Assembly: GCA_016792845.1 (NCBI GenBank) | Contig: JAEUKH010000035.1 | Span: 61,376 to 125,375, forward strand | Reading direction: 5' to 3' | DNA length: 64,000 nucleotides | From: Myxococcales bacterium | GTDB lineage: Bacteria; Myxococcota_A; Polyangia; Polyangiales; Ga0077539 | In this document: one piece after another, positions 1 to 8,656 of the stretch | Numbering within the stretch: the stretch's first letter is position 1 | How the letters are laid out: every line of letters starts with the position of its first letter | Position numbers and translations under genes: made by a program | Notes under the pieces: generated by a model | The model's input: only the letters and a program-made list of their open reading frames with translations | Databases searched by the model: none | Told to the model about the DNA's origin: nothing

Positions 1-462
1 TTCGCGCGGTGGGCCCCCGAGGTCGGCGACCCCATCGCCCTCGCCGCCCGCGACGAAGCGCTCTACTATGAGGTCTTTTCGAGCCGCGTCGAGCCCATGC
101 TCGGGCGCGAGCGGGCGACCTTCCTGACGGGCTTCGCCAGCGTGCAGGCCTCGCTCGCGAGGGTCGACCCGGGCTGCCCCGAGACCTGCCTGAGGGCCGA
201 GCTCTACATCGACGGCGTCGAGCTCTGTAACGCCTTCGACGAGCTCACCGACCCGGTCGAGCAGCGGGCGCGCTTCGCCGCCGACAACGTCACCCGCGCG
301 GCGCTCGGGCGCCCGGTGTACCCGCTCGACACAGCCTTCTTGAGCGCCCTCGACGAGGCCATGCCGCCGAGCGCGGGCAACGCCCTCGGCTTCGACCGCC
401 TCGTGATGCTCGCCACCGGCGCCCCGAGCCTCGACGCCGTCATCGCCTTCCCGCGGCGCTAG
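1..462 (+). CDS. epmA: EF-P--(R)-beta-lysine ligase EpmA-like, 3' part
   Basis: The frame is open from the window edge, so the start is missing; about 153 C-terminal residues are visible. They form the end of a class II lysyl-tRNA-synthetase fold: the motif AELYIDGVELCNAFDEL, then ELTDPVEQRARF, and a motif 3 block ALGFDRLVMLATG. The family attaches beta-lysine to a conserved lysine of elongation factor P without using tRNA, which relieves ribosome stalling at proline runs. The short spacing after motif 2 and the LYIDGVEL wording fit EpmA (PoxA/GenX) better than full LysRS, which usually has NGxEI here, but a LysRS paralogue cannot be excluded without the N-terminus (EpmA lacks the OB-fold domain). 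No operon partner follows on the same strand. Confidence 0.8.
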   Translation, partial: FARWAPEVGDPIALAARDEALYYEVFSSRVEPMLGRERATFLTGFASVQASLARVDPGCPETCLRAELYIDGVELCNAFDELTDPVEQRARFAADNVTRAALGRPVYPLDTAFLSALDEAMPPSAGNALGFDRLVMLATGAPSLDAVIAFPRR

Positions 463-626
463 AGACGCGACAAAGTCGTCGGACCGAGCACCGCGAAGGG
501 GCGCAAGTGATGCAAGGCGACGGGGCGAAGACGGGATGTTGGCCCGTCGAGACCCGGCAACGCAGCAGCGCGCCGCGGACCTAAAGTGGGGCGACGGGAG
601 ACTACTTGGTCGCGTCTGTAGGCGCC
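463..626. other. convergent intergenic region
   Basis: A 164-bp gap between the convergent epmA-like gene and the leftward membrane-protein gene. I see no gene and no clear terminator hairpin with a T tract. Confidence 0.4.
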
Positions 627-2105
627 TCAGGGCTGCAACACGAAGATCAGCACCTTGTCGTCGCGCCACGCGACCCGGGCCCGCCGGTCGGCCCCCAATT
701 GACGCGCGAGGCGCATGCTCTCGGGCCGCGCCACCAAGAGCACCCAGCGGCTCCCGAAGCGACCCGTGATGGCCGCCACGGGGTCGGCGTCGTCGCCCGC
801 CACCACCCGCCGATAGTCGACGTAGCGCCGCGGGTCGTACTCGACGAAGAAGTACGGGTCGAGCCCGTAGAGATAGCGGTTGTGGTGGTTGAAGAAGAAC
901 AGCGGCGCAAACTCGGCCCACCCGCCGTGAAAGACCACCTCGCCCGGCGCCGTGTGTGACGCGAGGAAGCGCGCCGCCCCTTCGGCCTCGCGGTACCCCG
1001 CCCGAAACCCGCCCGCGTCGACCTCGCGCCAGTGCCACGCGCCCGCCAGCGCGAACGCCGCCATCGCCCCGGCCCTCAGCCAGCGCAGAACGCGCGGCGC
1101 GGCCAGACCCTCGAAGACGCCACGCGAGAGCGCACGCGCACCGAGCATCACGGCCACCGGCGCGGCGTACTCGATGAAGCGCTGCGCCCGCAATGTTGAC
1201 ACTGTGAACATCGCGAGGGTGACGGCGAGGAGCGCGTCGCGCGGGTCGAAGCGGCGCCGCGCGAGGGCCGCGAGGGGGACGACGGCGCCGAGGGCGATGG
1301 CGGGCCACACCCGCGGCGCGAGCGACCACGTCGCGGGCGCCCACTCGGGACCGATGTCAGGCCTGAGGGTGTTGCGGCCGTGGCTGAGGTAGGGCCCGAG
1401 GTGCAACATCAGAAAGTCCCAGGTCGCGGGGGCGAAGGGGTTGAGGCTCAGCCCGAGCACGAGGCCGCCGAGGGCGTAGGCGACGAGCCTGACGGCGCCC
1501 GGGCGGCCCTGTCGCCATGCGATCGCGGCGGCGAAGACGGCGATGGGCGCGAAGAAGAGGGCGCCCTGGTAGGCCCACATGGCCACGAAGGCCGCGAGGG
1601 CTACGCGGCGCGGGCGGTTCGCTTCGAGGGCGTCGACGAAGAGCACCAGGAGCGCGAGGCAGAGCGGCATCGCGCGGGTCAGCACCATGCGGTAGAGAAA
1701 GACGTCGCCGCAGAGCGGCAGCGCGAGGGCCCAGAACCACATGGGTCTCGCGCCGTCTTTGGCCATCTTCGTGAGCGTCGCGGCGAGGCCGAGGGCGCCC
1801 ACGGCGATGGCCGCCGCGCGGTGCATCAGCACGAGCCCGAGCGGCGCGAGCGGCGCGATCAGCGCGTGGTAGAGAAAGTGATGGTCGGCCCAATGCTCGG
1901 CCGTGATCGAGCACACCATCCACGGGAAGTCGCGGCGAAAGCCCTCGTAGTAGAGCAGCCAGCCCATCTTCGCGTGATACATGCCGTCGACGTCGGGGAA
2001 GGCGTCGTGCCGCAAGACGAGGCTCGCGATGAGCATCGCTTCGAGCACAAAGGTGAGCGCGAAGGTGCGCGCGAGGGCGCGGAGGTCGGGGGGCGCGACA
2101 GACAC
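627..2105 (-). CDS. polytopic GT-C-like membrane glycosyltransferase
   Basis: 492 aa with a GTG start. About ten hydrophobic segments alternate with short loops. The first large outer loop carries an acidic motif (FPDVDGMYHAKM) followed by HWADHHFLYH. These resemble the D-x-D and DHH loops of GT-C enzymes (STT3/AglB, ArnT-type), which use polyprenyl-linked sugars at the outer membrane leaflet. A soluble C-terminal part of about 130 residues follows the last helix. I infer a lipid-linked sugar transferase acting on a surface glycan or protein; the substrate is unknown. The start lies only 9 bp after the stop of the RHH gene, so it could be the last gene of the parA operon. The coding region contains one copy of the 19-bp near-palindrome described separately. 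Confidence 0.65.
   Translation of the reverse strand: MSVAPPDLRALARTFALTFVLEAMLIASLVLRHDAFPDVDGMYHAKMGWLLYYEGFRRDFPWMVCSITAEHWADHHFLYHALIAPLAPLGLVLMHRAAAIAVGALGLAATLTKMAKDGARPMWFWALALPLCGDVFLYRMVLTRAMPLCLALLVLFVDALEANRPRRVALAAFVAMWAYQGALFFAPIAVFAAAIAWRQGRPGAVRLVAYALGGLVLGLSLNPFAPATWDFLMLHLGPYLSHGRNTLRPDIGPEWAPATWSLAPRVWPAIALGAVVPLAALARRRFDPRDALLAVTLAMFTVSTLRAQRFIEYAAPVAVMLGARALSRGVFEGLAAPRVLRWLRAGAMAAFALAGAWHWREVDAGGFRAGYREAEGAARFLASHTAPGEVVFHGGWAEFAPLFFFNHHNRYLYGLDPYFFVEYDPRRYVDYRRVVAGDDADPVAAITGRFGSRWVLLVARPESMRLARQLGADRRARVAWRDDKVLIFVLQP
1193..1211. repeat. 19-bp near-palindrome, copy 1
   Basis: ATGTTGACACTGTGAACAT, inside the GT-C-like gene. On the coding strand it spells M-F-T-V-S-T-L using TCA, ACA and TTG codons that are rare in this GC-rich context. 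It shares the core with copies near 29.8, 39.96 and 55.3 kb. Confidence 0.75.
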
Positions 2106-2114
2106 CGCCCGAGG

Positions 2115-2483
2115 TTACAGCCCGCGGGGCACTTTCGTGAGGTCGAGTTGACGCATCGCCTCGCGCAGCACCGCCGAGCGGTTGGCCTTGGTGTGACCGA
2201 GCTTCTTCAGGTCTTTGACCACGCGGTCGAGGTGCTCAAGGTCTTCGGTGTAGAACGAAATGCAGATGACCTTGTAGTGCTCGGGCTTCTCTTGCGGCGG
2301 CTTGGCGCGGCGCAGCCCGGGCCCGCGGGTTGATTCGCCGATGGGCACCTCGGTGGCGAAGAAGGTCTCGCGGAGCACGTCGTCGACGTCGTCGGCGAGG
2401 ATGCTCTGGATGCCCCGTCGCGCGGTCGCTTCGGCTTGGGCGGGCTCTTGCTTTGCGGCGGCGCCGCGGGTCTGTCGTGCCAT
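2115..2483 (-). CDS. ribbon-helix-helix DNA-binding protein, ParA partner
   Basis: 122 aa. The ATG overlaps the last base of the parA stop codon (TGATG), so the two are translationally coupled. The basic, Ala/Gln-rich N-terminus (about residues 1-25) is probably disordered. The C-terminal 45 residues read as a CopG/RHH fold: a beta strand KVICISFY, then DLEHLDRVVKDLKKLG, then NRSAVLREAMRQLDL. A ParA ATPase followed by a small RHH protein is the layout of type Ib plasmid partition (ParA-ParG/Omega-like), so this may bind a centromere-like site and stimulate the ATPase. Acting on a chromosomal or subcellular cargo is inference. No parB is visible. Open frames extending upstream into parA are shadow sequence; the coupled ATG is preferred. 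Confidence 0.75.
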   Translation of the reverse strand: MARQTRGAAAKQEPAQAEATARRGIQSILADDVDDVLRETFFATEVPIGESTRGPGLRRAKPPQEKPEHYKVICISFYTEDLEHLDRVVKDLKKLGHTKANRSAVLREAMRQLDLTKVPRGL

Positions 2484-3577
2484 CACTGCACCTCGGCTTG
2501 GGCGACCACCGACTCGACGCTGCTGCGCACGTTGCGTTCGAGCGCCGCGGCGACCTGCTTCACCACGTTGGCGTAGTCTTCGGCGCCGTGAGAGTCGGGC
2601 GCATACTCGAAGATGGTCTGCTTGGCGGCGGGCGCCTCGCGGAGCTTCATGTTGGCCCGCACAGGGGCGAAGCAGAGCTCGCCGAATTTGGCCTTGAGGG
2701 TCTCGGTGACCTCGCGCCCGAGCTTGTGCCGCGCGTCGTAGAAGGTCGGCACGACGCCGAGGATGTACACCGGGTGCTTGAGGTGCTCGTGCACGCCGCG
2801 GAGGGTGCGCACGCACTGCTTGACGCCCACCAGCGCGAGGTAGTCGCACGACACGGGGATGAGCACGCTGTCGGCGTAACACAAGGCGTTCTGGTTCAAG
2901 AGCGAGAGCGACGGCGAGCAATCGAGGACGATCACGTCGTAGGCGTCGAGGCCCATGAGCCGCTCGCGCAGGATGCGGTCGCGGTTGGGTCGCGCGGCGA
3001 GGTAGAGCTCGGCCGCGGCGAGGGTCTCGTTCGAGGTGATGACGTCGAAGTTGGCGCGCACCGGCACGGCCACATCGCGGGGGTCGGCCCCGAGCACGAG
3101 CACATGGTAGAGGGTCTGTTCGCCCCGCACGCCGAGCGCCACGCCCACGTTGCCCTGGGGGTCGACGTCGACGAGCAAGACACGCAGCCCGCGCTCGGCC
3201 AAGCCTGCGGCCACGTTGACCGCCGTGGTGGTCTTGCCGGTGCCTCCCTTGTGGTTGAACACCGCGATGCGCCGCGGCCCCTTGACCGCCGGAGCCTGCG
3301 CCGCCGCGACGGCGTCGAGCTCGGCCTTGCAGGGCTCAGAGCACGCGTACCGCCGCCCGTCGTCGGTGACGGTGACCTGCCACGGGTATTCGAGCTTGAA
3401 GGCCCGCTGACAGCGCGAGCACCCCACCGGCGCCGCGCCCTTGCGCGCCCCGATGGCCGACTGCTGGCACTTCTGCGTGCAGTAGAACTGCGTCAGGCCC
3501 TCGACCTCTTCGATCTGAAACTTAAATCGGGGCTCGAAGCCCTTGCCACAGACGGTACAGTTTCGTGCGCTCGCCAT
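2483..3577 (-). CDS. ParA-family ATPase with two N-terminal zinc fingers
   Basis: 364 aa. Residues 1-85 hold two matched cysteine sets: C7-x2-C10 with C33-x3-C37, and C53-x2-C56 with C79-x3-C83, which look like paired treble-clef/zinc-ribbon units. Residues from about 102 form a ParA/MinD-type P-loop ATPase. It has a deviant Walker A (KGGTGKTT, 110-117), a switch-I-like DVDPQGN and a Walker B-like VIVLDCSPS. The family forms ATP-sandwich dimers on DNA or membrane and positions plasmids, chromosomes or protein clusters. The neighbour is a coupled RHH protein rather than ParB. The zinc fingers could add DNA or protein binding that chooses the cargo. The ATG just before the first cysteine motif is chosen; a longer open frame upstream lacks domain support. 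Confidence 0.82.
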   Translation of the reverse strand: MASARNCTVCGKGFEPRFKFQIEEVEGLTQFYCTQKCQQSAIGARKGAAPVGCSRCQRAFKLEYPWQVTVTDDGRRYACSEPCKAELDAVAAAQAPAVKGPRRIAVFNHKGGTGKTTTAVNVAAGLAERGLRVLLVDVDPQGNVGVALGVRGEQTLYHVLVLGADPRDVAVPVRANFDVITSNETLAAAELYLAARPNRDRILRERLMGLDAYDVIVLDCSPSLSLLNQNALCYADSVLIPVSCDYLALVGVKQCVRTLRGVHEHLKHPVYILGVVPTFYDARHKLGREVTETLKAKFGELCFAPVRANMKLREAPAAKQTIFEYAPDSHGAEDYANVVKQVAAALERNVRSSVESVVAQAEVQ

Positions 3578-3688
3578 TACAGAAGCCCTTCGTGAAGTCG
3601 GGGCTAGTACGGCGGCTCGATCGGGGTCAAAAAAACGACAAAGTTCTTTTCTGCGTCGTCGCTGGGCCGTTACGCTGCGGGCGCGTTG
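3578..3688. promoter_or_regulatory. divergent promoter region between parA-like and PEGA genes
   Basis: A 111-bp divergent gap. It has a locally A/T-rich patch (around 3628-3655) in an otherwise GC-rich setting. A TACGCT box at 3671-3676 lies 12 bp before the PEGA gene ATG. Promoters for both genes probably lie here; no operator is evident. Confidence 0.4.
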
Positions 3689-4483
3689 ATGAGCGTGTCG
3701 GCACAACACTGGTTCGGGGCCGTTGTCGCGGCGGGGGTGTGGCTCTCGCCCGCGACCGGGGCGGCCCAACGGGTGCGCTTTGACAGCATGCCCGAGGGGG
3801 CCCAGATCGTGTGCGACGGGGTCTCTCAGGGGGCGACGCCGCGGCTCGTCGATGTGAGCGCGCGGGCGACGTGTACGCTCTTTCTCGCGGGTCACGAGAA
3901 TCACGAGGTGCGGGTCGACGCGCTCGAAGGGCCTGTGCTCTTCGCGCGGCTCGTTCCCGTCGGCGGGGGCGGGCCGAGGGCGTCGGAGCGGGCCGCTGCG
4001 GGGGCGCGCGAGGGGGCGAGCACGCCGTGCGGGCGCTTCAGCCCTCGGGGGCTCTTTGTGCCGTGCTTCGACGACGCGCATTACGTCCCGCCGCCTGCCG
4101 CGCCGGTGCACCCGAACCTCACACGCTGCGGCCGCCCTGACCCTGACACGGGCTTGATTACGCCGTGCTCGTGGCAGAGCCTCCCGCACCTCGCGCCTGC
4201 GCGCCCGACGCCCCGTCGCGCCCCTTGCGGCGGGGTCGACCCTGTAACGGGCCTCTTGGTGCCTTGCCTCGACGGCCCGCTGGCGCCGCGGGCGCCTCGC
4301 TCAACCCCGAGCCCCTGTCAGCGAAACCCTGTGACGGGGCTCTTCGACCCGCAGTGCCTCGACCGCCGCCCTGCGCCCGCGGTCGTTCAAGCCCCCGCCC
4401 CGCGCCCCGCGGCGCCACGGCGAGACCCGCAGTGTCGGCCCCACCCCGACCCGCGCACGGGGCTCCTTCTTCCCTGTCTTTGA
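3689..4483 (+). CDS. secreted PEGA-domain protein with Cys-DPxTGL repeats
   Basis: 264 aa; a TTG one codon upstream is an alternative start. A signal peptide runs to about residue 26 (ending PATGAAQ). Residues 28-88 resemble a PEGA domain (VRFDSMPEGAQIVCDGVSQG) with two extra cysteines. The C-terminal half has five copies of a short unit with two cysteines about 11-13 apart around a D/N-P-x-T-G-L core: CGRFSPRGLFVPC, CGRPDPDTGLITPC, CGGVDPVTGLLVPC, CQRNPVTGLFDPQC and CRPHPDPRTGLLLPC. Proline-rich linkers separate the units, and the protein ends right after the last cysteine. PEGA domains are usual in surface-layer or kinase-associated proteins. Each unit could close a small disulphide loop. 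Function unknown. Confidence 0.7.
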   Translation: MSVSAQHWFGAVVAAGVWLSPATGAAQRVRFDSMPEGAQIVCDGVSQGATPRLVDVSARATCTLFLAGHENHEVRVDALEGPVLFARLVPVGGGGPRASERAAAGAREGASTPCGRFSPRGLFVPCFDDAHYVPPPAAPVHPNLTRCGRPDPDTGLITPCSWQSLPHLAPARPTPRRAPCGGVDPVTGLLVPCLDGPLAPRAPRSTPSPCQRNPVTGLFDPQCLDRRPAPAVVQAPAPRPAAPRRDPQCRPHPDPRTGLLLPCL

Positions 4484-4554
4484 GCGCCGCGACGCGTGGC
4501 GCAGGGCCCCGCCGCCGAAGCGGCGATGGGCAGAGCGCCGCGCGAGCGACCGGG

Positions 4555-4583
4555 CGTCACCTCACCCCCTGGGGGGCGTACGG
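4555..4583 (+). repeat. partial direct duplicate of the inverted-repeat arm tip
   Basis: 29 bp matching 4593-4621 with three differences. It carries the CTCACCCCCTGGGGG core, so the outer tip of the left arm is present twice in tandem. Confidence 0.7.
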
Positions 4584-4593
4584 CTCGGCTGGC

Positions 4594-4816
4594 GTGACCT
4601 CACCCCCTGGGGGACGCACGGCCCTCGCGCCCCCTCTCCCTGTCAGGAGAGGGGCATATTTGGACAAATAAAGGAATCTTATACAATATGTCCATTAATT
4701 AAGCATGCAATGGCGATAATAACGAAAAAAATCACTTTGCACCTGTCGTGTTTTGCCCCTCTCCTGACAGGGAGAGGGGGCGTGAGGGCAGTGTGCCCCT
4801 CAGGGGGTGAGGTCAC
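4594..4816. repeat. inverted-repeat element with AT-rich core (MITE-like)
   Basis: Two 63-bp arms (4594-4656 and 4754-4816) are reverse complements with 5 mismatches. They flank a 97-bp core that is about 31% G+C, against a background well above 65%. Each arm also contains its own small hairpin (CCCCTCTCC/GGAGAGGGG around CTGTCA) and the block CTCACCCCCTGGGGG. A third arm copy begins at the right window edge. No transposase is encoded. It could be a non-autonomous miniature element, a REP/BIME-like repeat, or a bidirectional terminator between the convergent PEGA gene and dnaE. Confidence 0.75.
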
Positions 4817-4975
4817 ACCAGACGCGGGGAGCCCTCTCATGCCCGCATGTCACTTGAATTTCGCGGGTAAACCTCAGCCTAAGAGGGAGAGACGACGCGC
4901 GGGGTCGTGCGCCCCACACAGGGTGACGTCACGCAACAAGCTGTCGCGCCGCGATCGCAGCACGCCGAACGTTTC

Positions 4976-7900
4976 CTACCCCCTGAGCTCGGCGATCTTC
5001 TCGCCGAAGACCCGCTCGATCTTCGCGAAGAGGCTCTCATTGGGGTCAACCCTGACGCCCCCCATGCGCACCATCACCTCGGCCCCGGCCGGGAGCTTCA
5101 CCACCGCGTGCACCGCGAATTCGCCCGGCGTCTCGCGCAAAATCTCACGCAGCGCCGTGAGCCGCCGTCGCCCCACGTCGTTGTCGGGCACCACCCCGGG
5201 GTGCAGATTGAGCCGCACGGTGCGCGACTTCGACATCGCGCGGAGCGCGTCGCCGAGCGGCGTGACGCGCTCGACCATCAGCTTTCGCTCAAGCTCCTGC
5301 TCAGACACATCGTCGTCGATGTTGCCCTCGTCGTCGCGCTTGAACTCGACCTTGACCTTGCCCTCAAGCAAGACCGCCTCGCCCTCTTTGAGCTGCGCCG
5401 CGATCTGGTCATAGACCTTCGGCCGCACGATCGCCTCGACCCGCCCGGCGCGATCTTCGAGGAAGAAGAAGGCCATGCGCCCCCCCGATTTGGGGATCTT
5501 CTCGCGATACGCCTCGATGGTGCCCGCGAGCTTGACCTCGTTGTTGTTCTCCATCTGGGCGATCTCGGTGGTGTTGCACGTCGCGAAGCGCGCGGCCTCG
5601 GTCGCGTACCGATCGAGCGGGTGGCCCGTGAGGTAGAGCCCCAAGGCCTCGCGCTCGCGGCGGAGGCGCTCCATGAGATCCCACGGGGGCGTCTCGGGGT
5701 ATCCGCCGGTGGGCTTGAGGGTCTCGGCCATGCCGAAGAGCGACTTCTGCCCCGAGGCGCGCTCCTTCGCGGCGCCGCGGCCGCGGTCGAGGGCCCGGTC
5801 GATGGCGTCAAAGGCCTGCGAGCGGGTCGCGCCCACCTTGTCGAGGGTCTTGTCGAAGGCCCCTGAGGTCACCAGCGACTCGACGACGCCCTTGTTGACG
5901 CAGCGCGGGTCGACCCTGGCCGAGAAATCGAAGAGGTCTTGAAAGGGCCCGCCCTCTCGGGCCTTCAAGATGTTCTCGATCGCCGAATCGCCGACGCCCT
6001 TGATGCCGCCGAGGCCCACGCGGATCCGCGGTCGATACGGGTCGAGCTCGACCTTGTTGGCGGGCTTGCGCGGCACCGGCTTCGGCTTGGGCTCGTACAC
6101 CACCGTGAAGAGCCGATCAGACTCGTTGGCGTCAGGCACCATCACCTCGATGCCCATGGCCCGCGACTCCGAAATGGTGCCCACGAGCTTCTCGATCTTG
6201 CCGATGTCAGAGCACAAGGTCGCGGCCATGAACTCAACCGGGAAGTGCCGCTTGAGATACGCCGTCTGGTACGTAATCAACGCGTAGGCCGCAGAGTGTG
6301 ACTTGTTAAAGCCGTACCCCGCGAAGTATTCGAGCAGGTCGAAGACCTCGACGGCCTTCGACTCTTCATAACCAAGCTGCAACGCGCCGTCGACGAAGGT
6401 CTTCTTCTGCTTGGCCATCTCTTCGGCCTTCTTCTTGCCCATGGCCCGGCGCAAGAGGTCGGCGCCGCCGAGGGTGTAGCCGCCCATCTTGCGGGCGATG
6501 GTCATCACCTGCTCTTGGTAGACGATCACGCCGTAGGTGGGCTCAAGAATCTCTTTGAGGTTCTCATGAGGGTAGATGACCTTGGCCTTGCCGTGCTTGC
6601 GGTTGACGAAGTCTTCGACCATGCCCGTGCCGAGGGGCCCCGGGCGGTAGAGCGCCACCGCGGCGACGATGTCTTCGAAGCAATCGGGCTTGAGGTCTTT
6701 GAAGAGCTTCTGCATCCCAGAAGACTCAAGCTGAAACACCCCGGTGGTCTCACCCGACTGGAGCAGCTCGTAGGTCTCGCGGGCCTTGCGTGCCTTGACC
6801 TTGTCTTCGTCTGAGGCGCCGACGGGCTCCTTGCCATCGAGCGGGATGTCATCGAGGTCGAAGGGCCGACCGCCGTCGTTGACGCGGCGCCGCTCGTCGG
6901 GGCGCTGCTTGATCATGCCGATGGCGAAATCGAGCACCGTCAACGTGGTGAGCCCGAGGAAGTCGAACTTCACCAGCCCCGCGGCCTCGACCTCGTCTTT
7001 GGCATACTGGGTGACGATGCCGCCGCCGCCCTTGAAGACGGGCACGGTCTCCCAGAGCGGGCCCTCTGAGATCACGATGCCCGCGGCGTGCATGCCCGCG
7101 TGACGGTTGAGGCCCTCGACCTTCATGGCGAGGTCGACCACCGCGCGGGTCTCCTGCTCGTCTTCGTACTTGGCTTTAAGCCTGGGTTCCTTCTCGAGGG
7201 CCTCTTTCAAGGGTACGGTCTTGCCTTGAACGGGGTCGGGCACGAGCTTGGCGATGGCGTCGGTCTCGACGAAGGGCATGCCGAGCACGCGCCCGACGTC
7301 GCGCACGCAGCTCTTGGCCTTCAAGATCTGAAAGGTCGCGATCTGGCCGACGCTGTCGACGCCGTACTTCTCGCGCACATAGTTGATGACCCGCTCGCGC
7401 TTCAACATGCAAAAGTCGACGTCGAAGTCGGGCATCGAAACGCGCTCGGGGTTGAGGAAGCGCTCGAAGAGCAGGTCGTACGGCAAGGGGTCGATGTCTG
7501 TAATGCGCAACGCGTAGGCGACCAGCGAGCCGGCGCCGGAGCCGCGGCCCGGCCCCACCGGCACCCCGTTGCGCTTGCCCCAGTTGATGAAGTCTTGAAC
7601 GATGAGAAAATACCCGGGGAATTTCATACCCTGGATGACCTTGACCTCGACGTCGAGCCGGTCACGGTATTTCTTCTCATCAAAGCTGAACTTCAACCGC
7701 CGGAAGGCCTCGAAGCGCTCTTCGAGCCCTTGCTGCGCCAGCATCGCGAAGTGGCCGTCGACGTTCTCGATCAGCCTGCCGCCCTCGTCGCGGAAGTTCG
7801 GCAGCGAGGGCTTGTTGAGGGTCAGCTTCACCTGACACATCTCAGCGATCTTCAACGTGTTGCTGAGGGCCTCGGGCACCTCAGAGAAGAGCTCCGCCAT

Positions 7901-8656
7901 CTCGTCGGGGCTCTTGAGGTACATCTCTTCAGAGTGGTGGTGCGTGGCCTCGCTCTCGTCGAGGGTCATGCCGCCGCCGATGCACTGCAGAGCCCGCTGC
8001 CCCGTCGCGTCGTCGCGCTTGAGGTAGTGGCAGTTGTTGGTGGCCACCACCGGCACGTCGAACTTGCGACCCATCTCGATCAAGAGCCGGTTGACGATGG
8101 GCTGCTCGACCAGACCGTGGTCTTGCAACTCAAGAAAGAACGACCCGGGGTCGATCATCTCTTTGAGTTTTGCGACCAGGGTCTCAGCGTAGGCGGGGCC
8201 GTGCTGCAAGAGCGCCTGAGGCACCACCCCGCCGAGGCAGCCCGAGAGCACCACGAGGCCCTTTCGGTGCTGGTAGAGCTGCTCCCAACTGGCCATGTTG
8301 TCGCCCCCTTCGGGGGTGTCGAGCCAGGCCCGAGAGACCAGGGCGATGAGGTTCTTGTACCCGTCGAGGTCGCGGGCGAGGAGCGTGAGGTGGTAGGGCT
8401 TGAGCTGGCCGAATTTGTCGAGCTTCTCGCCCGGCATCGAGACGGTGACCGGCACCTCGCACCCGAGGATGGGCTGCACCCCGGCGCCGAGCGCCTTCTG
8501 GTAGAAGTCGATGGCCCCGTGCATGTTGGCGTGGTCGGTCACCGCCACCGACTTCATGCCGAGGTCTTTGACGCGATACACGAGGTCTTTGATGCGGATC
8601 GCACCGTCAAGCATCGAGTATTGCGAGTGAACCTGAAGGTGGACGAACTCTGCCAT
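4976..8656 (-). CDS. dnaE: DNA polymerase III alpha subunit
   Basis: 1226 aa, close to the usual 1150-1200 for DnaE1. The order is: PHP domain (HLQVHSQYSMLDGA near the N-terminus); the C-family palm with the metal-binding aspartates in PDFDVDF (D410 and D412); the helix-hairpin-helix region; and an OB fold (VKLAGTIEAYREK) near residue 1040, followed by a tail domain. It is the replicative polymerase subunit. The ATG at the MAEFVHLQVHS end is chosen because the family starts right at this PHP motif; upstream in-frame ATGs precede unconserved sequence. It is transcribed alone, convergent with the PEGA gene across the inverted-repeat element. Confidence 0.97.
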   Translation of the reverse strand: MAEFVHLQVHSQYSMLDGAIRIKDLVYRVKDLGMKSVAVTDHANMHGAIDFYQKALGAGVQPILGCEVPVTVSMPGEKLDKFGQLKPYHLTLLARDLDGYKNLIALVSRAWLDTPEGGDNMASWEQLYQHRKGLVVLSGCLGGVVPQALLQHGPAYAETLVAKLKEMIDPGSFFLELQDHGLVEQPIVNRLLIEMGRKFDVPVVATNNCHYLKRDDATGQRALQCIGGGMTLDESEATHHHSEEMYLKSPDEMAELFSEVPEALSNTLKIAEMCQVKLTLNKPSLPNFRDEGGRLIENVDGHFAMLAQQGLEERFEAFRRLKFSFDEKKYRDRLDVEVKVIQGMKFPGYFLIVQDFINWGKRNGVPVGPGRGSGAGSLVAYALRITDIDPLPYDLLFERFLNPERVSMPDFDVDFCMLKRERVINYVREKYGVDSVGQIATFQILKAKSCVRDVGRVLGMPFVETDAIAKLVPDPVQGKTVPLKEALEKEPRLKAKYEDEQETRAVVDLAMKVEGLNRHAGMHAAGIVISEGPLWETVPVFKGGGGIVTQYAKDEVEAAGLVKFDFLGLTTLTVLDFAIGMIKQRPDERRRVNDGGRPFDLDDIPLDGKEPVGASDEDKVKARKARETYELLQSGETTGVFQLESSGMQKLFKDLKPDCFEDIVAAVALYRPGPLGTGMVEDFVNRKHGKAKVIYPHENLKEILEPTYGVIVYQEQVMTIARKMGGYTLGGADLLRRAMGKKKAEEMAKQKKTFVDGALQLGYEESKAVEVFDLLEYFAGYGFNKSHSAAYALITYQTAYLKRHFPVEFMAATLCSDIGKIEKLVGTISESRAMGIEVMVPDANESDRLFTVVYEPKPKPVPRKPANKVELDPYRPRIRVGLGGIKGVGDSAIENILKAREGGPFQDLFDFSARVDPRCVNKGVVESLVTSGAFDKTLDKVGATRSQAFDAIDRALDRGRGAAKERASGQKSLFGMAETLKPTGGYPETPPWDLMERLRREREALGLYLTGHPLDRYATEAARFATCNTTEIAQMENNNEVKLAGTIEAYREKIPKSGGRMAFFFLEDRAGRVEAIVRPKVYDQIAAQLKEGEAVLLEGKVKVEFKRDDEGNIDDDVSEQELERKLMVERVTPLGDALRAMSKSRTVRLNLHPGVVPDNDVGRRRLTALREILRETPGEFAVHAVVKLPAGAEVMVRMGGVRVDPNESLFAKIERVFGEKIAELRG

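Larger units (their letters stand above)
4484..4975. other. 492-bp intergenic region holding an inverted-repeat element
   Basis: No credible gene lies here. The centre is an inverted-repeat element with an AT-rich core (listed separately). To the right (4817-4975) is unremarkable sequence before the convergent dnaE stop. Short frames that run across the repeat have no domain support. Confidence 0.5.

Noticed and set aside
1193..1211. A conserved V-D-T-V-N-I peptide read from several places on the plus strand
   Set aside because: It is only the translation of the 19-bp palindrome in frames that are not genes; the conservation is in the DNA.
2483..4189. Longer version of the ParA protein starting far upstream
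   Set aside because: The extra 200 residues are Arg/Pro-rich shadow of the PEGA gene on the other strand; the ATG just before the first zinc finger is a better start.
4594..4816. CRISPR array
   Set aside because: There are two inverted arms and one core, not several direct repeats with equal spacers.
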